A program made the translations under genes and the position numbers. Of a stretch of 64,000 nt of DNA, positions 1-9,581 are shown one piece after another (positions within the stretch are counted from its first letter, which is position 1; the number at the start of each line of letters is the position of its first letter). The DNA is from Aeromonas tecta. Its GTDB lineage: Bacteria; Pseudomonadota; Gammaproteobacteria; Enterobacterales; Aeromonadaceae. The DNA lies in NCBI RefSeq assembly GCF_000820185.1, contig NZ_CDCA01000036.1, positions 186,786-250,785 of the forward strand, in the 5' to 3' direction. Under the pieces are notes generated by a model that was not told where the DNA came from, ran no database searches, and worked only from the letters and a program-made list of their open reading frames with translations.

Positions 1-1111
1 TGAGGATGATGTCCAGCGCCTGCTCCCAGGGCACGCCATCGAGGCGCAGGGTAATATTGCCTGAGACCGAATCCGTGGTCACCAGATTGAGATTATTAAA
101 ATCAGCGATGATCTGCAGCACGGTTCTCACCGGAATATCCTGGAAGTTCAGTGAGATAGGTTTTCCCTGATACTGCTTGGCCGTGGTGGAGGCGACGCGC
201 TTTTTCACCTCAATGATGAACATCTTGTCGGCCTGATCGTAGCGGTAGTCAAACTGGCCGTTGACCGAGAGTTCGAACAGGGTGTCGTTGCCTTGGCGGA
301 AGACTTCGACCTGAGATACCGGGGTCGCGAAGTCTTGCACATTGATGAGATTGAGCTGATCATCCGGGACGCGAGTGCCATGGAATTTGGCCAGTACCTT
401 CTGACCACGACTGCTGACATCCACCGCAGCCGAGCTGTTGTCCAGTGTCACCAGAAACTCCCCCTGCCCCTCCTTGCCACGGCGAAAATCCACCCCTTTG
501 ACCGAGTTGAAATAGGCGCCCCCCGTATTCGCCTGCAAAGCGGGCAATACCGGCTTGCTCGCCGCAACAGGCACGGGAGCCGAGACGGGTTGAGATTGAT
601 ACTGGGGCTGGTTCTGGGCTATCCGTTGGGTATCGATGAGAGCCGACTGGACGGCCGGCTGGCTCTTGACCAGAGCCGACTGGCTTGTAACGGGAGATGT
701 TGCTGTGGCCGCGACCGGCTGGCTGGCTTTTTCCCCCAGTGACACCAGCAATTTGTTGCCCTGCTGATGAACCTGATAAGGCGTTAGCTGATCGAGCGCT
801 ATCTTGATGTCCAGCCCCTCTCCCTTACCTTCAACCTTGATGCTGTCCACCCCTTGTTGCTTGATCGGCAATGGATTGACCGTCAATGCCCCTACCGCAC
901 CGGGCACATGCAGCAATAGCTGATTGGGTTCATAGGATAGCCTGTCGGTAAAGCCGCTCACCGGCTCACTGAAATTCAGCTCCAACAAGAGCTGATCGGC
1001 CAACAGTGGATTCACTTTGACCTCTTGCAACGTTGCCACCGCCCACACTTGGTTGCATACGCCCAGACACAGCAGCGCCACGCCGGTCATCCTGCTTATT
1101 GTTGTTCTCAT
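1..1111 (-). CDS. pilQ: Type IV pilus secretin PilQ, N-terminal 370 residues (cut by window edge)
   Basis: PilQ forms the outer-membrane secretin ring through which the type IVa pilus leaves the cell. The ATG at 1111 is followed by a signal peptide ending near residue 24 (Val-Trp-Ala). Two AMIN-like peptidoglycan-binding segments (about 25-125 and 200-310) are separated by a Gln/Ser/Pro-rich linker. The start of the secretin/TonB short N-terminal domain runs to the edge, with the typical VPWEQALDIIL motif as the last visible residues. The C-terminal secretin domain lies outside the window. The start sits 16 bp after the pilP stop, consistent with one pilMNOPQ operon. The family call is firm; only the truncation limits it. 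Confidence 0.95.
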   Translation of the reverse strand, partial: MRTTISRMTGVALLCLGVCNQVWAVATLQEVKVNPLLADQLLLELNFSEPVSGFTDRLSYEPNQLLLHVPGAVGALTVNPLPIKQQGVDSIKVEGKGEGLDIKIALDQLTPYQVHQQGNKLLVSLGEKASQPVAATATSPVTSQSALVKSQPAVQSALIDTQRIAQNQPQYQSQPVSAPVPVAASKPVLPALQANTGGAYFNSVKGVDFRRGKEGQGEFLVTLDNSSAAVDVSSRGQKVLAKFHGTRVPDDQLNLINVQDFATPVSQVEVFRQGNDTLFELSVNGQFDYRYDQADKMFIIEVKKRVASTTAKQYQGKPISLNFQDIPVRTVLQIIADFNNLNLVTTDSVSGNITLRLDGVPWEQALDIIL

Positions 1112-1127
1112 CTCTGCTCATCCCTGA

Positions 1128-1661
1128 TCATAGTTTTGCGTCGAGATTGGCCATGGCCAGCTGAGTTTCTCGAGTGACCCAGCATCCTTTGCCATCCGGT
1201 ATCGTCTCCATCAAGTCAACATGGGTATTGGTGATCTTGATGATTCGTCCCTGATCCAGCCCCATATGTTGATTCAGTCCGACACGCACGGCTTGCCCAT
1301 TTGGAGTTCTGATCAACGCCCATAATTGCCCCTGTTTACCAATTGAACCCTGCATGCTCAGGCTGGCCAGTGAATAGCGCTCCAGCACCTCCTTCTCTCG
1401 ATTGGCCACTATCTGGGCACAGTCGGGTTGGACCTTGGCATCCACTTTGGAGCTGGTCTCGGGTTGGGGCTCAATGAAGGGGCTGCGTTCATCACTATGT
1501 CGATAAGCCATAGGCGCAAACGGCTTTATTTCCGGCAAGGGCTCGATAGGGGTGGGCTGTCTCGCCTTGGTCTGCTGCACATACTCATCCATGTCCTCCT
1601 GCCCACCGCAGGCCGATAACAGCAGCACCGGTAACAAGACGCAGAACGCTCTCATGCTCAT
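1128..1661 (-). CDS. pilP: Type IV pilus inner-membrane lipoprotein PilP
   Basis: PilP is the lipoprotein that joins the PilN/PilO inner-membrane subcomplex to the secretin PilQ in the periplasm. The 177-residue product starts with a lipoprotein signal peptide whose lipobox (Leu-Ser-Ala-Cys) places the lipidated Cys at residue 18. A Pro-rich linker (about 35-75) and a C-terminal beta domain follow, as expected for the family. Its ATG overlaps the pilO stop by 4 bp, so translation is probably coupled. Position in the pilMNOPQ order supports the assignment. Confidence 0.95.
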   Translation of the reverse strand: MSMRAFCVLLPVLLLSACGGQEDMDEYVQQTKARQPTPIEPLPEIKPFAPMAYRHSDERSPFIEPQPETSSKVDAKVQPDCAQIVANREKEVLERYSLASLSMQGSIGKQGQLWALIRTPNGQAVRVGLNQHMGLDQGRIIKITNTHVDLMETIPDGKGCWVTRETQLAMANLDAKL

Positions 1662-2257
1662 GGTTGCTGCCCCACACCCTTGCCGTTGTATTTGTAGGTC
1701 TTGGCCAGCATGGACATGCTGATCATTTCCCCCTGCTCCTTGCTCTGATTGAGCGTGAATGACTCCAGAATCACGATCCGTGGCAAACCGGCCATGTCGG
1801 CGGTGAACTTGCCGAGCTCGTGGTAAGTCCCCACCACTTCGATGCGCATGGGGAGCTCGGTCGAGAACTCGTGCTGAACCTCGGCTTCCCAGTTGATCCG
1901 GTTTAATTTGAGCCCGTTATCGGTGGCGATGAAGCTGATGTCATCCAGCAACCCCGCGACTTCATGGGTATTGGGTAACTGCTTGAGCTGGGCATCGACC
2001 AGATGTTCCAGCTGCACCATCTGTTTCTTATATGCCCCGAGGTTGGCAGCCAGCATCGCCTTGCTCTCGAACTGAGCCTTCAGCTCAGTCTCTTTGCCTG
2101 TTTCCTGGCGCAATGTCGTCAGGGAGCTGGCGATCACATAGTAATAAATGGCGCCACCGAGCAAGGCACAACAGAACAGAATGAAGATCCCCTTGGCCAC
2201 CTTGGGCCAGCGTGCTATTTCACTCAGATCCAGTTCATTGAGCTGCTGCAGATTCAT
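1658..2257 (-). CDS. pilO: Type IV pilus inner-membrane alignment protein PilO
   Basis: PilO forms a heterodimer with PilN in the inner membrane and helps align the pilus motor with the secretin. The 199-residue product has a short cytoplasmic N terminus, one membrane segment near residues 22-44, a coiled-coil stretch (about 50-100) and a ferredoxin-like periplasmic domain. This is the family's standard length and layout. The start overlaps the pilN stop by 4 bp and its own stop overlaps the pilP start, so the genes form a tight operon. Confidence 0.95.
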   Translation of the reverse strand: MNLQQLNELDLSEIARWPKVAKGIFILFCCALLGGAIYYYVIASSLTTLRQETGKETELKAQFESKAMLAANLGAYKKQMVQLEHLVDAQLKQLPNTHEVAGLLDDISFIATDNGLKLNRINWEAEVQHEFSTELPMRIEVVGTYHELGKFTADMAGLPRIVILESFTLNQSKEQGEMISMSMLAKTYKYNGKGVGQQP

Positions 2258-2820
2258 TCTTGCTCCTTAGCCGCAAGGGTCAGCGTGGCAATCTGGAACA
2301 TCATGGAGAACTGGCTGAGTGCAACGGGAGCCAGATCCGCCGTGAAGATGGTGCTGAGTTGAGATTGTCCTAGCCAGCCTGAACCATCGATACGCCGCAT
2401 CATGCTGGCCACCCGGCCATAGGCTTCGGTCTTACCGTTGACATCGATGCGGTTGTCTTGCAGTGCAAGGGTGTTGAGATACACGCCGTTGGGTACTAGC
2501 ACAGGCAACTGATTGAACAGGCGCACCGGTATATTGCGCCGCGCCTGCAGCAGCTCGATGAGCTGCATGCGATCGATAAGCTCCTTGCGCCGCTCCTTGA
2601 GCAACCGGATCTCGCCGAGCTGGGCATCGAGTATGGCCATCTCCTGCTGCAGCCGTTGATTGCGTTGTTGCTGATGGTCGATCTGCTGCGCCACCAGCCA
2701 GTCGACGGCAAACGCCAGGGACGCCGTCGCCGCCAGGAAAATACCGATCAAGGCACCAAATTGCTTCTTCTGACGCTGAGCCCTGGCCACTCGCCAAGGC
2801 AGGAGATTTATATTTGACAT
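2254..2820 (-). CDS. pilN: Type IV pilus inner-membrane protein PilN
   Basis: PilN is the bitopic partner of PilO and binds PilM on the cytoplasmic side. The 188-residue product begins MSNINLLPWR, which contains the conserved INLLP segment known to dock into the PilM groove. A membrane helix (about 22-44), a coiled-coil and a periplasmic ferredoxin-like domain follow. The start lies 13 bp inside the end of pilM, giving translational coupling between the two interacting proteins. Confidence 0.95.
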   Translation of the reverse strand: MSNINLLPWRVARAQRQKKQFGALIGIFLAATASLAFAVDWLVAQQIDHQQQRNQRLQQEMAILDAQLGEIRLLKERRKELIDRMQLIELLQARRNIPVRLFNQLPVLVPNGVYLNTLALQDNRIDVNGKTEAYGRVASMMRRIDGSGWLGQSQLSTIFTADLAPVALSQFSMMFQIATLTLAAKEQE

Positions 2821-3869
2821 GGTGTGAAGCTCCGCAGTGCCAGACCCAGCGCGGCCATGTATTTGGCCCCATGAACGAGCCCCCCCTCACCCTTGGGTTT
2901 GCCGAGCAGCGCAAAGGGATCGGGATGAAATACCTCACAATGGAGCTCACTGCCGAGTTGTTCTACCAGACCTGGCAATAAGCTCCCGCCCCCCGTCAGC
3001 ACCAGTCTGGGCAGTTCCTTGTTGCCCGATGAGCTGCAAAACAGCTGCACATTGCGTCGGACCTGCAGCATCAAGGTATTGAGATGAGGCATGAGCACCT
3101 CTTGCTCGTGATCGGCAGGCAGGGCGCCTTGCAGCTTGGCAAACTCGGCGTCTTCCAGAGTCATGCTGTAAAAAGAGGCCAGCGCCTGGCTGTATTGATC
3201 GCCGCCAAAGTTCTGCAAGCGGGAATAGATGACCTGTCCCCTGAGCAGGGCGGCAAACGTCATGGCGCTGGCGCCGATGTCGACGATCCCAACCGGTTTA
3301 TCCGCGCTCTGCAGCTCGGGCAGGCAGGCCAGCACCGCGCGTCCCAGCGCGTGAGCCCCCACATCCACCACCTTGGTGATCATACCGGCTTCGGTCAGCG
3401 CACTGACCCGGCCATTGACGCTCTCGGTGCGAGCCGCACTGAGTAGCACCTCCTGGCGGCTCTCATCGGCCGTCAGACCGAGGATCTCAAAATCCAGGCT
3501 GACCTCATCGAGCGGGAACGGGATGATTTGCTCAGCTTCCAGCTGAACCTGGCTCTCGAGTTCGTTGTCGTTGATATTGGCATCGACCTGGATGACTTTG
3601 GTGATGACGTTGGCGCCGGTCACTGCGGTGGCGACGTGCTGACACTCCCCCTGAATAAGCCGTTTGAGTGACTTGAGGGACTGACTGACACGCTCTATGT
3701 CCTGCAGTTGATAATCGACCAGGGTGCCCTTGGGCATGGCGATCTCGGCGACGGACTCGAGATGCGGCTTGCCGGAGCGGCCACTGAGGGTGACGGCCTT
3801 GATGGTTTGACTACCAAAATCAATGCCCGCCAAGGAAAGAAGCGATCCTTTGCTAAATAGCCCAAACAT
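2808..3869 (-). CDS. pilM: Type IV pilus actin-like ATPase PilM
   Basis: PilM is a cytoplasmic actin/FtsA-like protein that binds the PilN N-terminal peptide and forms the cytoplasmic ring of the pilus machine. The nucleotide-binding fold is visible: GIDFGSQTIKAV near the N terminus (phosphate 1 loop) and VDIGASAMTFAAL in the second half (phosphate 2 loop). I chose the ATG at 3869 (MFGLFSK..., 353 residues) because family members begin this way. A start 12 bp upstream at 3881 is possible, and neither has a strong ribosome binding site. It is the first gene of the operon and divergent from mrcA, an arrangement common in gammaproteobacteria. Confidence 0.93.
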   Translation of the reverse strand: MFGLFSKGSLLSLAGIDFGSQTIKAVTLSGRSGKPHLESVAEIAMPKGTLVDYQLQDIERVSQSLKSLKRLIQGECQHVATAVTGANVITKVIQVDANINDNELESQVQLEAEQIIPFPLDEVSLDFEILGLTADESRQEVLLSAARTESVNGRVSALTEAGMITKVVDVGAHALGRAVLACLPELQSADKPVGIVDIGASAMTFAALLRGQVIYSRLQNFGGDQYSQALASFYSMTLEDAEFAKLQGALPADHEQEVLMPHLNTLMLQVRRNVQLFCSSSGNKELPRLVLTGGGSLLPGLVEQLGSELHCEVFHPDPFALLGKPKGEGGLVHGAKYMAALGLALRSFTPCQI

Positions 3870-3942
3870 ATACACATCCATGCGTTATTGGGTTTTAGGA
3901 CTTATTGTAGGCCACCCCATCGAGAAGATGGTGGCTTACCTC

Positions 3943-3970
3943 AATATAATGCTCTATCTATCAATGTCAT
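3943..3970 (-). promoter_or_regulatory. Putative promoter of the pilMNOPQ operon
   Basis: Reading the minus strand, ATGACA (complement of 3965-3970) and TATATT (complement of 3943-3948) are separated by 16 bp and lie about 75 bp upstream of the pilM start. The match to sigma70 consensus is moderate. Several overlapping TTGATA/TAGATA motifs nearby mean the exact elements are uncertain. Confidence 0.35.
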
Positions 3971-4094
3971 AAAGTTTGTATCAAAAGTTGATGTAGCTCT
4001 CCTTTCCGCCCCGGCCAGCGACCCTTGGTAATTGCGTCATGGAATGCTACCCTCGCGCCTCTTCTCGAGGTCCAGGTCTGCGGACAGGAAAACC

Positions 4095-4124
4095 TCGAAT
4101 CTGCGGGGGTAAAAAGGCTATACT
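4095..4124 (+). promoter_or_regulatory. Putative promoter of mrcA
   Basis: TATACT at 4119-4124 is a good -10 element located 43 bp before the mrcA ATG. The only candidate -35 at acceptable spacing (TCGAAT, 4095-4100, 18 bp) is poor, so only the -10 is well supported. Confidence 0.3.
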
Positions 4125-4166
4125 CTGCGCCCGTTGGCTAATTTTAAGACGATTGGTAGTTCTTCC

Positions 4167-6656
4167 ATGCTGAAATGGCTCGTTCGCCTGTTTATTGTGA
4201 TGATGCTGGGTGCAGCGCTGGGTGTTGCCAGCCTCATCGGCATCTACTTCTACATCAAGCCCCAGTTGCCCGATGTGAGCGCACTGCGCGATATCAAGCT
4301 GGCCACCCCGATGAAGGTGTACAGCCGGGACGGGGAATTGATCTCCCAATTTGGCGAAATTCGTCGCATCCCGTTGCGTCTGGACGAAATTCCTCAGTCC
4401 ATGATCGATGCGGTGCTCGCCACCGAAGATGCTCGCTTCTATGAGCATCCGGGGATCGACCCCATCGGTATCATCCGGGCCGCGACCGTCTGGGCCGTCT
4501 CCGGCCAAGCTCGCCAGGGTGCCAGTACCATCACCCAGCAGGTTGCGCGCAACTTCTTCCTGAGCAATGAAAAAACCCTGGTGCGCAAGGTCAAGGAAGT
4601 CTTCCTGGCTTGGCGCATCGAGCAGAATCTCTCCAAGGACGAGATCCTGACGCTCTATCTCAACAAGATCCCGCTCGGCTACCGGGCATTCGGGGTCGGT
4701 GCTGCCGCTCAGGTCTACTTTGGCAAAGATATCAAAGACTTGACCCTGGATCAGATCGCCATCATCGCCGGTCTGCCCAAGGCCCCCTCCATGCTCAACC
4801 CAATCCGTTCACCCGAGCGCGCCTTTGCTCGCCGCAACGTGGTGTTGGGACGGATGCTGGAGACCGGCAAGATAACGCAGGCTCAGTTTGACGAAGCCTC
4901 CAAGATGCCCGTCAAGGCCCGTTATCACGGTGCTGAGACCACCCTCAATGCTCCCTATCTGAGCGAGATGGTGCGCCAGAAGATGGTGGAGCAGTTTGGC
5001 GAAGACGCCTACACCATGGGGCTGCACGTCTATACCACCGTCACCGCCAAGCGCCAGCGCGCCGCCCATCAGGCGCTGCTGGACGGCGTGTTCGACTACG
5101 ACACCCGTCATGGCTATCGCGGCCCGACCGCGCTGCTGTGGAAGGCCGGTGAGCCTGACTGGAATTACGAACAGATCATGGCTCACCTGGCCAAGCAACC
5201 CACTTACCAGCCGCTGATGGCGGCCGTGGTCACCAAGGTCGCTGACAAGAGCGCCACCTTGGTGCTCAAGAATGGCAAGCAAGCCGAGCTCGGCTGGAAT
5301 GGCATCAAGTGGGCGCGTACCTTCATCACCGATGATCGTCAGAGCTATGCACCGAAATCGGCGCGAGACGTGCTGAAAGTCGGCGCCCAGATCTGGGTAC
5401 GTGAGAAAGGCGAAGAGCTGCTGCTCTCCCAGATCCCTGACGTCAACGCGGCCCTGGTCGCCATGAATCCGCAGGACGGGGCCATAGAAGCGCTGGTCGG
5501 CGGTTTCAGCTTCGAGCTGTCCAAGTTCAACCGGGTCGATCAGGCGCGCCGTCAAGTCGGCTCCAACATCAAGCCCTTCCTCTATGCCACCGCGCTGGAG
5601 CAGGGTTACACCCTGGCGTCGCTGATCAACGATGCACCGATCAACCAGTGGGATCCGGCCAAGGGCCCCATGTGGCAGCCCAAGAACTCCCCGGCCATCT
5701 ATGAAGGTCCCACCACCCTGCGCCTCGGCCTCGCCAAGTCCAAGAACGTGATGTCGGTGCGGCTGATGCGCGCCATCGGGCTCGATACCTACATCGACGG
5801 CCTGACCCGCTTCGGCTTCGCGCGGGATCACATCTCCGCCAACGAATCCCTGGCGCTGGGCGCTGCCGAGTTCACCCCGCTGGAAGTGGTGCGTGGCTAT
5901 TCGGTGCTGGCCAACGGTGGCTTCCAGGTGACCCCTTACTTCATCACCGAAGTGACCGACAGCTTCGGCACACCGCTGTATCAGGCCAATCCGGCCGCCG
6001 CCTGCCGTGACTGCGGCGTGCTCGCCGCCGCCGGCCTCGACAGCGCCGATGCCTATGCCAATACCGTTGGTGACTGGAAAGCCCAGTGCCCGATCGATCC
6101 CGTGGTACCCAACAACATGGCGCCGCAGACCATCAGCGCCCAGAGTGCCTTCCTGGTGACCGACACCCTGACCACCGCCATCTGGGGTGGCAACGGCTGG
6201 CGTGGTACCGGCTGGCGCGCGGCCCGTGACCTCAAGCGTCACGACATTTCGGGCAAGACCGGGACCACCAACGAATCGCGGGATGCCTGGTTCTCCGGCT
6301 ATACCCCGAACCTGGTCGCCACCTCCTGGATAGGGTTTGACAACCACCAGCGCGGCCTCGGCCGGGCCGAATTCGGGGGTGGCGCCGCCCAGCCCATCTG
6401 GATCGACTTCATGAAGACCGCCCTGCAACAGGTGCCTGAGCGCAAGATGCCGGTACCGGAGGGGATCATGCAGGTACGCATCGATCGCGAGACCGGCCTG
6501 CTGACCAATCGCACCGATGGCAGCACCATGGAGGAGTTCTTCAAGGAAGGCACTGAGCCGACGCGCTTCGCCAGCCAGATCTCCGATGGCAATCAGGTCT
6601 ATGGCGGTGATGGCTCCAGCAGCGATGGCCCCGTCTCCACCGACGACATCTTCTAA
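4167..6656 (+). CDS. mrcA: Penicillin-binding protein 1A (bifunctional glycosyltransferase/transpeptidase)
   Basis: PBP1A polymerises glycan strands and crosslinks peptides in the periplasm. The 829-residue product has an N-terminal membrane anchor (about 5-28). The GT51 domain shows TEDARFYEHPGID (catalytic Glu87) and the RQGASTITQQ motif. An OB-like insert follows, then the transpeptidase motifs SNIK (Ser466-Lys469), SKN and KTGT (Lys697). I chose the ATG at 4167 (MLKWLVRLF), not the upstream in-frame TTG at 4134, because the membrane helix then begins at once. The C-terminal tail is Ser/Gly/Asp-rich. It is divergent from pilM and followed by a strong terminator. Confidence 0.96.
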   Translation: MLKWLVRLFIVMMLGAALGVASLIGIYFYIKPQLPDVSALRDIKLATPMKVYSRDGELISQFGEIRRIPLRLDEIPQSMIDAVLATEDARFYEHPGIDPIGIIRAATVWAVSGQARQGASTITQQVARNFFLSNEKTLVRKVKEVFLAWRIEQNLSKDEILTLYLNKIPLGYRAFGVGAAAQVYFGKDIKDLTLDQIAIIAGLPKAPSMLNPIRSPERAFARRNVVLGRMLETGKITQAQFDEASKMPVKARYHGAETTLNAPYLSEMVRQKMVEQFGEDAYTMGLHVYTTVTAKRQRAAHQALLDGVFDYDTRHGYRGPTALLWKAGEPDWNYEQIMAHLAKQPTYQPLMAAVVTKVADKSATLVLKNGKQAELGWNGIKWARTFITDDRQSYAPKSARDVLKVGAQIWVREKGEELLLSQIPDVNAALVAMNPQDGAIEALVGGFSFELSKFNRVDQARRQVGSNIKPFLYATALEQGYTLASLINDAPINQWDPAKGPMWQPKNSPAIYEGPTTLRLGLAKSKNVMSVRLMRAIGLDTYIDGLTRFGFARDHISANESLALGAAEFTPLEVVRGYSVLANGGFQVTPYFITEVTDSFGTPLYQANPAAACRDCGVLAAAGLDSADAYANTVGDWKAQCPIDPVVPNNMAPQTISAQSAFLVTDTLTTAIWGGNGWRGTGWRAARDLKRHDISGKTGTTNESRDAWFSGYTPNLVATSWIGFDNHQRGLGRAEFGGGAAQPIWIDFMKTALQQVPERKMPVPEGIMQVRIDRETGLLTNRTDGSTMEEFFKEGTEPTRFASQISDGNQVYGGDGSSSDGPVSTDDIF

Positions 6657-6671
6657 GCAGCACCCGAAGAC

Positions 6672-6703
6672 AAAAAAACCGGCGCCCAGGCGCCGGTTTT
6701 TTT
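6672..6703. terminator. Bidirectional rho-independent terminator (mrcA / oxyR)
   Basis: A run of A, then the perfect stem CCGGCGCC / GGCGCCGG with a 3-base loop, then a T run. It lies between the convergent genes mrcA and oxyR, and its A/T flanks let it work in both directions. Confidence 0.9.
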
Positions 6704-6720
6704 ATATGACCATCAGCACA

Positions 6721-7617
6721 TCAAACCAGTAATGACTTAGTTAGCAGCGAGATACGAGCGGCCAGCTCATTAAAGCAGGGCCTTCGCACTGAGTAGTGGC
6801 GATAAAGCAGCGAGATGGTGCGACCCGGCACAGGGTCGACCACGGGTCGGTAGCTGACCCCCCTCTCTTCCGGATTGGCGGGCACGGCGAGCCGGGGAAC
6901 CAGAGTCAGGCCACTGCCGGCCGCGACCATGTTGCGCAGCGTCTCGAGACTGGTGCCCTTGAAGCGTTGATCCTCGTCGATCCCGGCGGCAAAACAGAAT
7001 CCCATCGCCTGCTCTCGCAGACAGTGGCCGTCGGCCAGCATCAGCAGTTTCTTGCCCTTGAGGTTGTGCAGCGGCACCGCCTTGGCCTGTGCCTCGGGAT
7101 GGTGCTGGGGCACGGCGAGCCACATGGGCTCCTGATACAGCGGGATGGCGCCAAATCCGTCCATCCCGCCCAGCTCCGCCAAGATGATGCAATCCAGGGT
7201 CCCCTCCTCCAGCCGTTTCAGCAGCGCCTGGGTCTGCTCCTCATAGAGATAGAACTCCAACTTGGGGAAGTGCTCTCGCAAGTCCTGAATGATGTGGGGC
7301 AACAGATAGGGGCCGACGGTGGGAATGAAGCCGATGTGGATCTCGCCGGACATGGGCTCGGCAAAGTGCTGGCCTATGCTTTTCAGCTCGCGCACCTCCT
7401 TGAGCACCTTGCGGGCCTGCTGGGCCATGGCATCGCCGGCGGGGGTGAACAGCACCTTGCGGGAGGTACGCTCGATCAGGATCACTCCCAACTCATCTTC
7501 CAGCTTGCGCAGCTGACCACTTAAGGTCGGCTGGCTGACGAAACACCGCTCCGCCGCCTTGCGAAAGTGTTTCTCCTCTTCCAGCGCTACCAGGTACTCG
7601 AGATCGCGAAGGTTCAT
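6721..7617 (-). CDS. oxyR: Hydrogen-peroxide-sensing LysR-type regulator OxyR
   Basis: OxyR is a cytoplasmic tetrameric transcription factor that activates peroxide defence when a disulfide forms between two cysteines. The 298-residue product has the LysR winged helix (about 1-60, FVSQPTLSGQLRKLE) and a substrate-binding-like domain. Both redox cysteines are present at residues 199 and 208 in the context DGHCLREQAMGFCF, which matches the numbering of E. coli OxyR. The ATG at 7617 gives the canonical MNLRDLEYLV start. A chemoreceptor gene lies upstream on the same strand but is separated by a terminator hairpin, so oxyR probably has its own promoter at 7618-7718. Confidence 0.96.
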   Translation of the reverse strand: MNLRDLEYLVALEEEKHFRKAAERCFVSQPTLSGQLRKLEDELGVILIERTSRKVLFTPAGDAMAQQARKVLKEVRELKSIGQHFAEPMSGEIHIGFIPTVGPYLLPHIIQDLREHFPKLEFYLYEEQTQALLKRLEEGTLDCIILAELGGMDGFGAIPLYQEPMWLAVPQHHPEAQAKAVPLHNLKGKKLLMLADGHCLREQAMGFCFAAGIDEDQRFKGTSLETLRNMVAAGSGLTLVPRLAVPANPEERGVSYRPVVDPVPGRTISLLYRHYSVRRPCFNELAARISLLTKSLLV

Positions 7618-7718
7618 ACATCCTGAATCCGGCCAACCAATGGGGCCATTAGCATGCCCAAGAACGACCGGAGGGACAAGGGATGTCCCATGGAGAAGTG
7701 ATGGGGTGGATGAAAGGA

Positions 7719-7748
7719 AGCGGGCCTGAACGCTCGTCCAGGCCCGCT
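7719..7748 (-). terminator. Terminator after chemoreceptor gene, upstream of oxyR
   Basis: The inverted repeat GCGGGCCTG / CAGGCCCGC (7720-7728 and 7739-7747) has a 10-base loop. On the minus strand it is followed by a pyrimidine-rich TTCCTTTC rather than a pure T run. It separates the upstream chemoreceptor from oxyR. Confidence 0.65.
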
Positions 7749-7771
7749 CAATGCTCCGCACAGGGATATAG

Positions 7772-9406
7772 TCACACCCTGAAGCGGCGCACCATCTCCT
7801 GCAGCTGGGTGGCCAGCTGATTGAGATCGTTGCAGGCTGCCGCCATCTGGGTCGCCCCGGCCACCACCTCCTCCGAGGCATGGCTGATGTTGACCACATT
7901 GCGATTGAGCTCCTCACTCACCGCCCCCTGCTCCTCGGTCGCCGTCGCTATCTGGATGTTCATCTGGGAGATGCTCTCGACCGAGCCGCTGATCTCGGTG
8001 ATGGAGGCTCCCGCCTCCCGCGCCGTGCCCACGGTTGCCTGCATCAGCGCCTGACTCTGCTGCATGGTGCTGCCCGCCTGCTCCGCCCGTTGCTGAAGCT
8101 CGGAGATGATGGTGTTGATCTGGGCGGTGGAGTCCTGGGTTCGCTTCGCCAGCGTGCGTACCTCGTCCGCCACCACCGCGAATCCGCGGCCCTGCTCGCC
8201 AGCCCGGGCCGCTTCGATGGCGGCGTTGAGGGCCAGCAGGTTGGTCTGCTCGGCGATGCCGCGGATCACCTCCAGCACCATGCCGATGTTGCGGCTGTCG
8301 TCGCCTAACTGGCGGATAATCTCGGCGGTGCTCTCGATGGCGGATGCGACCTGCTCGACCCGCACGATGGAATCGTTGACGGTGTGGGCCCCCTGCTCGG
8401 CGGTGCCGCTCGCCTGAGTGGCCGCTTCCGCCGCCTCGTTGGTGTTGCGGGAGACCTCCTGTACCGTTGCCTGCATCTCGTTCATGGCCGTCGCCAGCTG
8501 ATTCAGCTCATGCTGCTGACTGTTCATGCTGGTCGCCGACTGCCTGGCCACCACGCTTATCTCCTCGGCGGCCGAGCTGAGCTGCACTACCGAGCCAGAC
8601 ACCTCGCTGACCAGGCTGCGCAGGCGGTCCTGCATCTCGCCAAAGCCCTTGGCCAGTTGCCCCAGTTCGTCGTTGTTGAACAGGTTCAGATCGAGCCGGG
8701 TCGCCAGATCCCCGCCCGAGACCTTCTGGGTCTGGGCCAGCAACAGCATCACCGGGTTGCGGATGAGCCGCGTCAGCAGCCAGGCCACCACCACCACGAA
8801 CACCACCGTGAAGAAGCCTATCAGGATGCTGAGCGTCCTGGAGTTTTCATATACCCCCTCGATGGTGGCTGTCATGTTGCGGGCAACCTTGTCGTTGATG
8901 TCCCGCAGCACCAGGGCCTGCTTGCTGACGGCGGCCAGCGCTGTCATGGTGACCCCTTCGCGCAGAGACATGACTCTGCCCATATCCCCTTGTTGCAGTG
9001 CGGCGGCAAGCTCGTCATGGGCATCGAAGTATTGCGCTGCCGCCGCCGTGAGCGCCTTGAACTCCTGCTCTTCCTGAGCCGACGTAAATGGCAGGGCCGC
9101 ATAGGCCTGGGCGGAGGTGGCAAATTCCTGCTTGGCCGCCTGATAGACCTTGTCATAGCGCGCCACCCCCTCCTTATCTTCCCCGGAGATCACCATGTTC
9201 AGCTCGGCCCGACGCGAATTCAGCAGGGAGACCTCCATCTGGTTGGCGGCCTGCATGCTCGGGATCAGGTTGCCCGTGATCAGGGTCGTGTCACGAAAGA
9301 GCCCCGACAATTGCGACACCGAGAACCACGCCAGTGCGACCACCAGCACGGCCAGGGTGGCGAATCCACCGCTCAGCTTCTGACTAATTGACATGTTTTT
9401 GAACAT
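7772..9406 (-). CDS. Methyl-accepting chemotaxis protein with 4HB-type sensor domain
   Basis: This transmembrane chemoreceptor signals to CheA/CheW. The 544 residues comprise TM1 (about 13-33), a helical periplasmic four-helix-bundle-type sensor (about 35-190), TM2 (about 192-213), a HAMP domain (about 213-267) and a long cytoplasmic coiled coil. The conserved hairpin tip reads [20 protein letters not shown]. The C terminus ends VRRFRV, with no NWETF-like CheR/CheB docking pentapeptide. The ATG at 9406 has AAGGA about 9 bp upstream. The ligand cannot be inferred. The gene is flanked by unrelated genes and has no adjacent che genes. Confidence 0.93.
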   Translation of the reverse strand: MFKNMSISQKLSGGFATLAVLVVALAWFSVSQLSGLFRDTTLITGNLIPSMQAANQMEVSLLNSRRAELNMVISGEDKEGVARYDKVYQAAKQEFATSAQAYAALPFTSAQEEQEFKALTAAAAQYFDAHDELAAALQQGDMGRVMSLREGVTMTALAAVSKQALVLRDINDKVARNMTATIEGVYENSRTLSILIGFFTVVFVVVVAWLLTRLIRNPVMLLLAQTQKVSGGDLATRLDLNLFNNDELGQLAKGFGEMQDRLRSLVSEVSGSVVQLSSAAEEISVVARQSATSMNSQQHELNQLATAMNEMQATVQEVSRNTNEAAEAATQASGTAEQGAHTVNDSIVRVEQVASAIESTAEIIRQLGDDSRNIGMVLEVIRGIAEQTNLLALNAAIEAARAGEQGRGFAVVADEVRTLAKRTQDSTAQINTIISELQQRAEQAGSTMQQSQALMQATVGTAREAGASITEISGSVESISQMNIQIATATEEQGAVSEELNRNVVNISHASEEVVAGATQMAAACNDLNQLATQLQEMVRRFRV

Positions 9407-9437
9407 GATGCGTATCCTTGGCGATCTGAGATGTATC

Positions 9438-9454
9438 TGGGTATTTCATACCCA
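9438..9454. repeat. Perfect palindrome upstream of the chemoreceptor gene
   Basis: TGGGTAT-TTC-ATACCCA is an inverted repeat with 7-bp arms and a 3-bp spacer, centred about 40 bp upstream of the chemoreceptor ATG. There is no T run, so it looks like an operator rather than a terminator. A second small palindrome (AGCC-TAA-GGCT) lies at 9507-9517. The cognate regulator is unknown. Confidence 0.4.
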
Positions 9455-9581
9455 AATGATGACTATTCACACGGAGATAAATCTAGCTGCATCTCCCTAT
9501 ATCGTCAGCCTAAGGCTAAGCATGAGTCCATATCGGCACGCAAAAGCACTGTTCAGACCAGATCACCTATTTATCTTATGG

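Noticed and set aside
4809..6428. A 539-codon open frame on the minus strand opposite mrcA
   Set aside because: It is a shadow of the PBP1A gene; the true gene carries all catalytic motifs.
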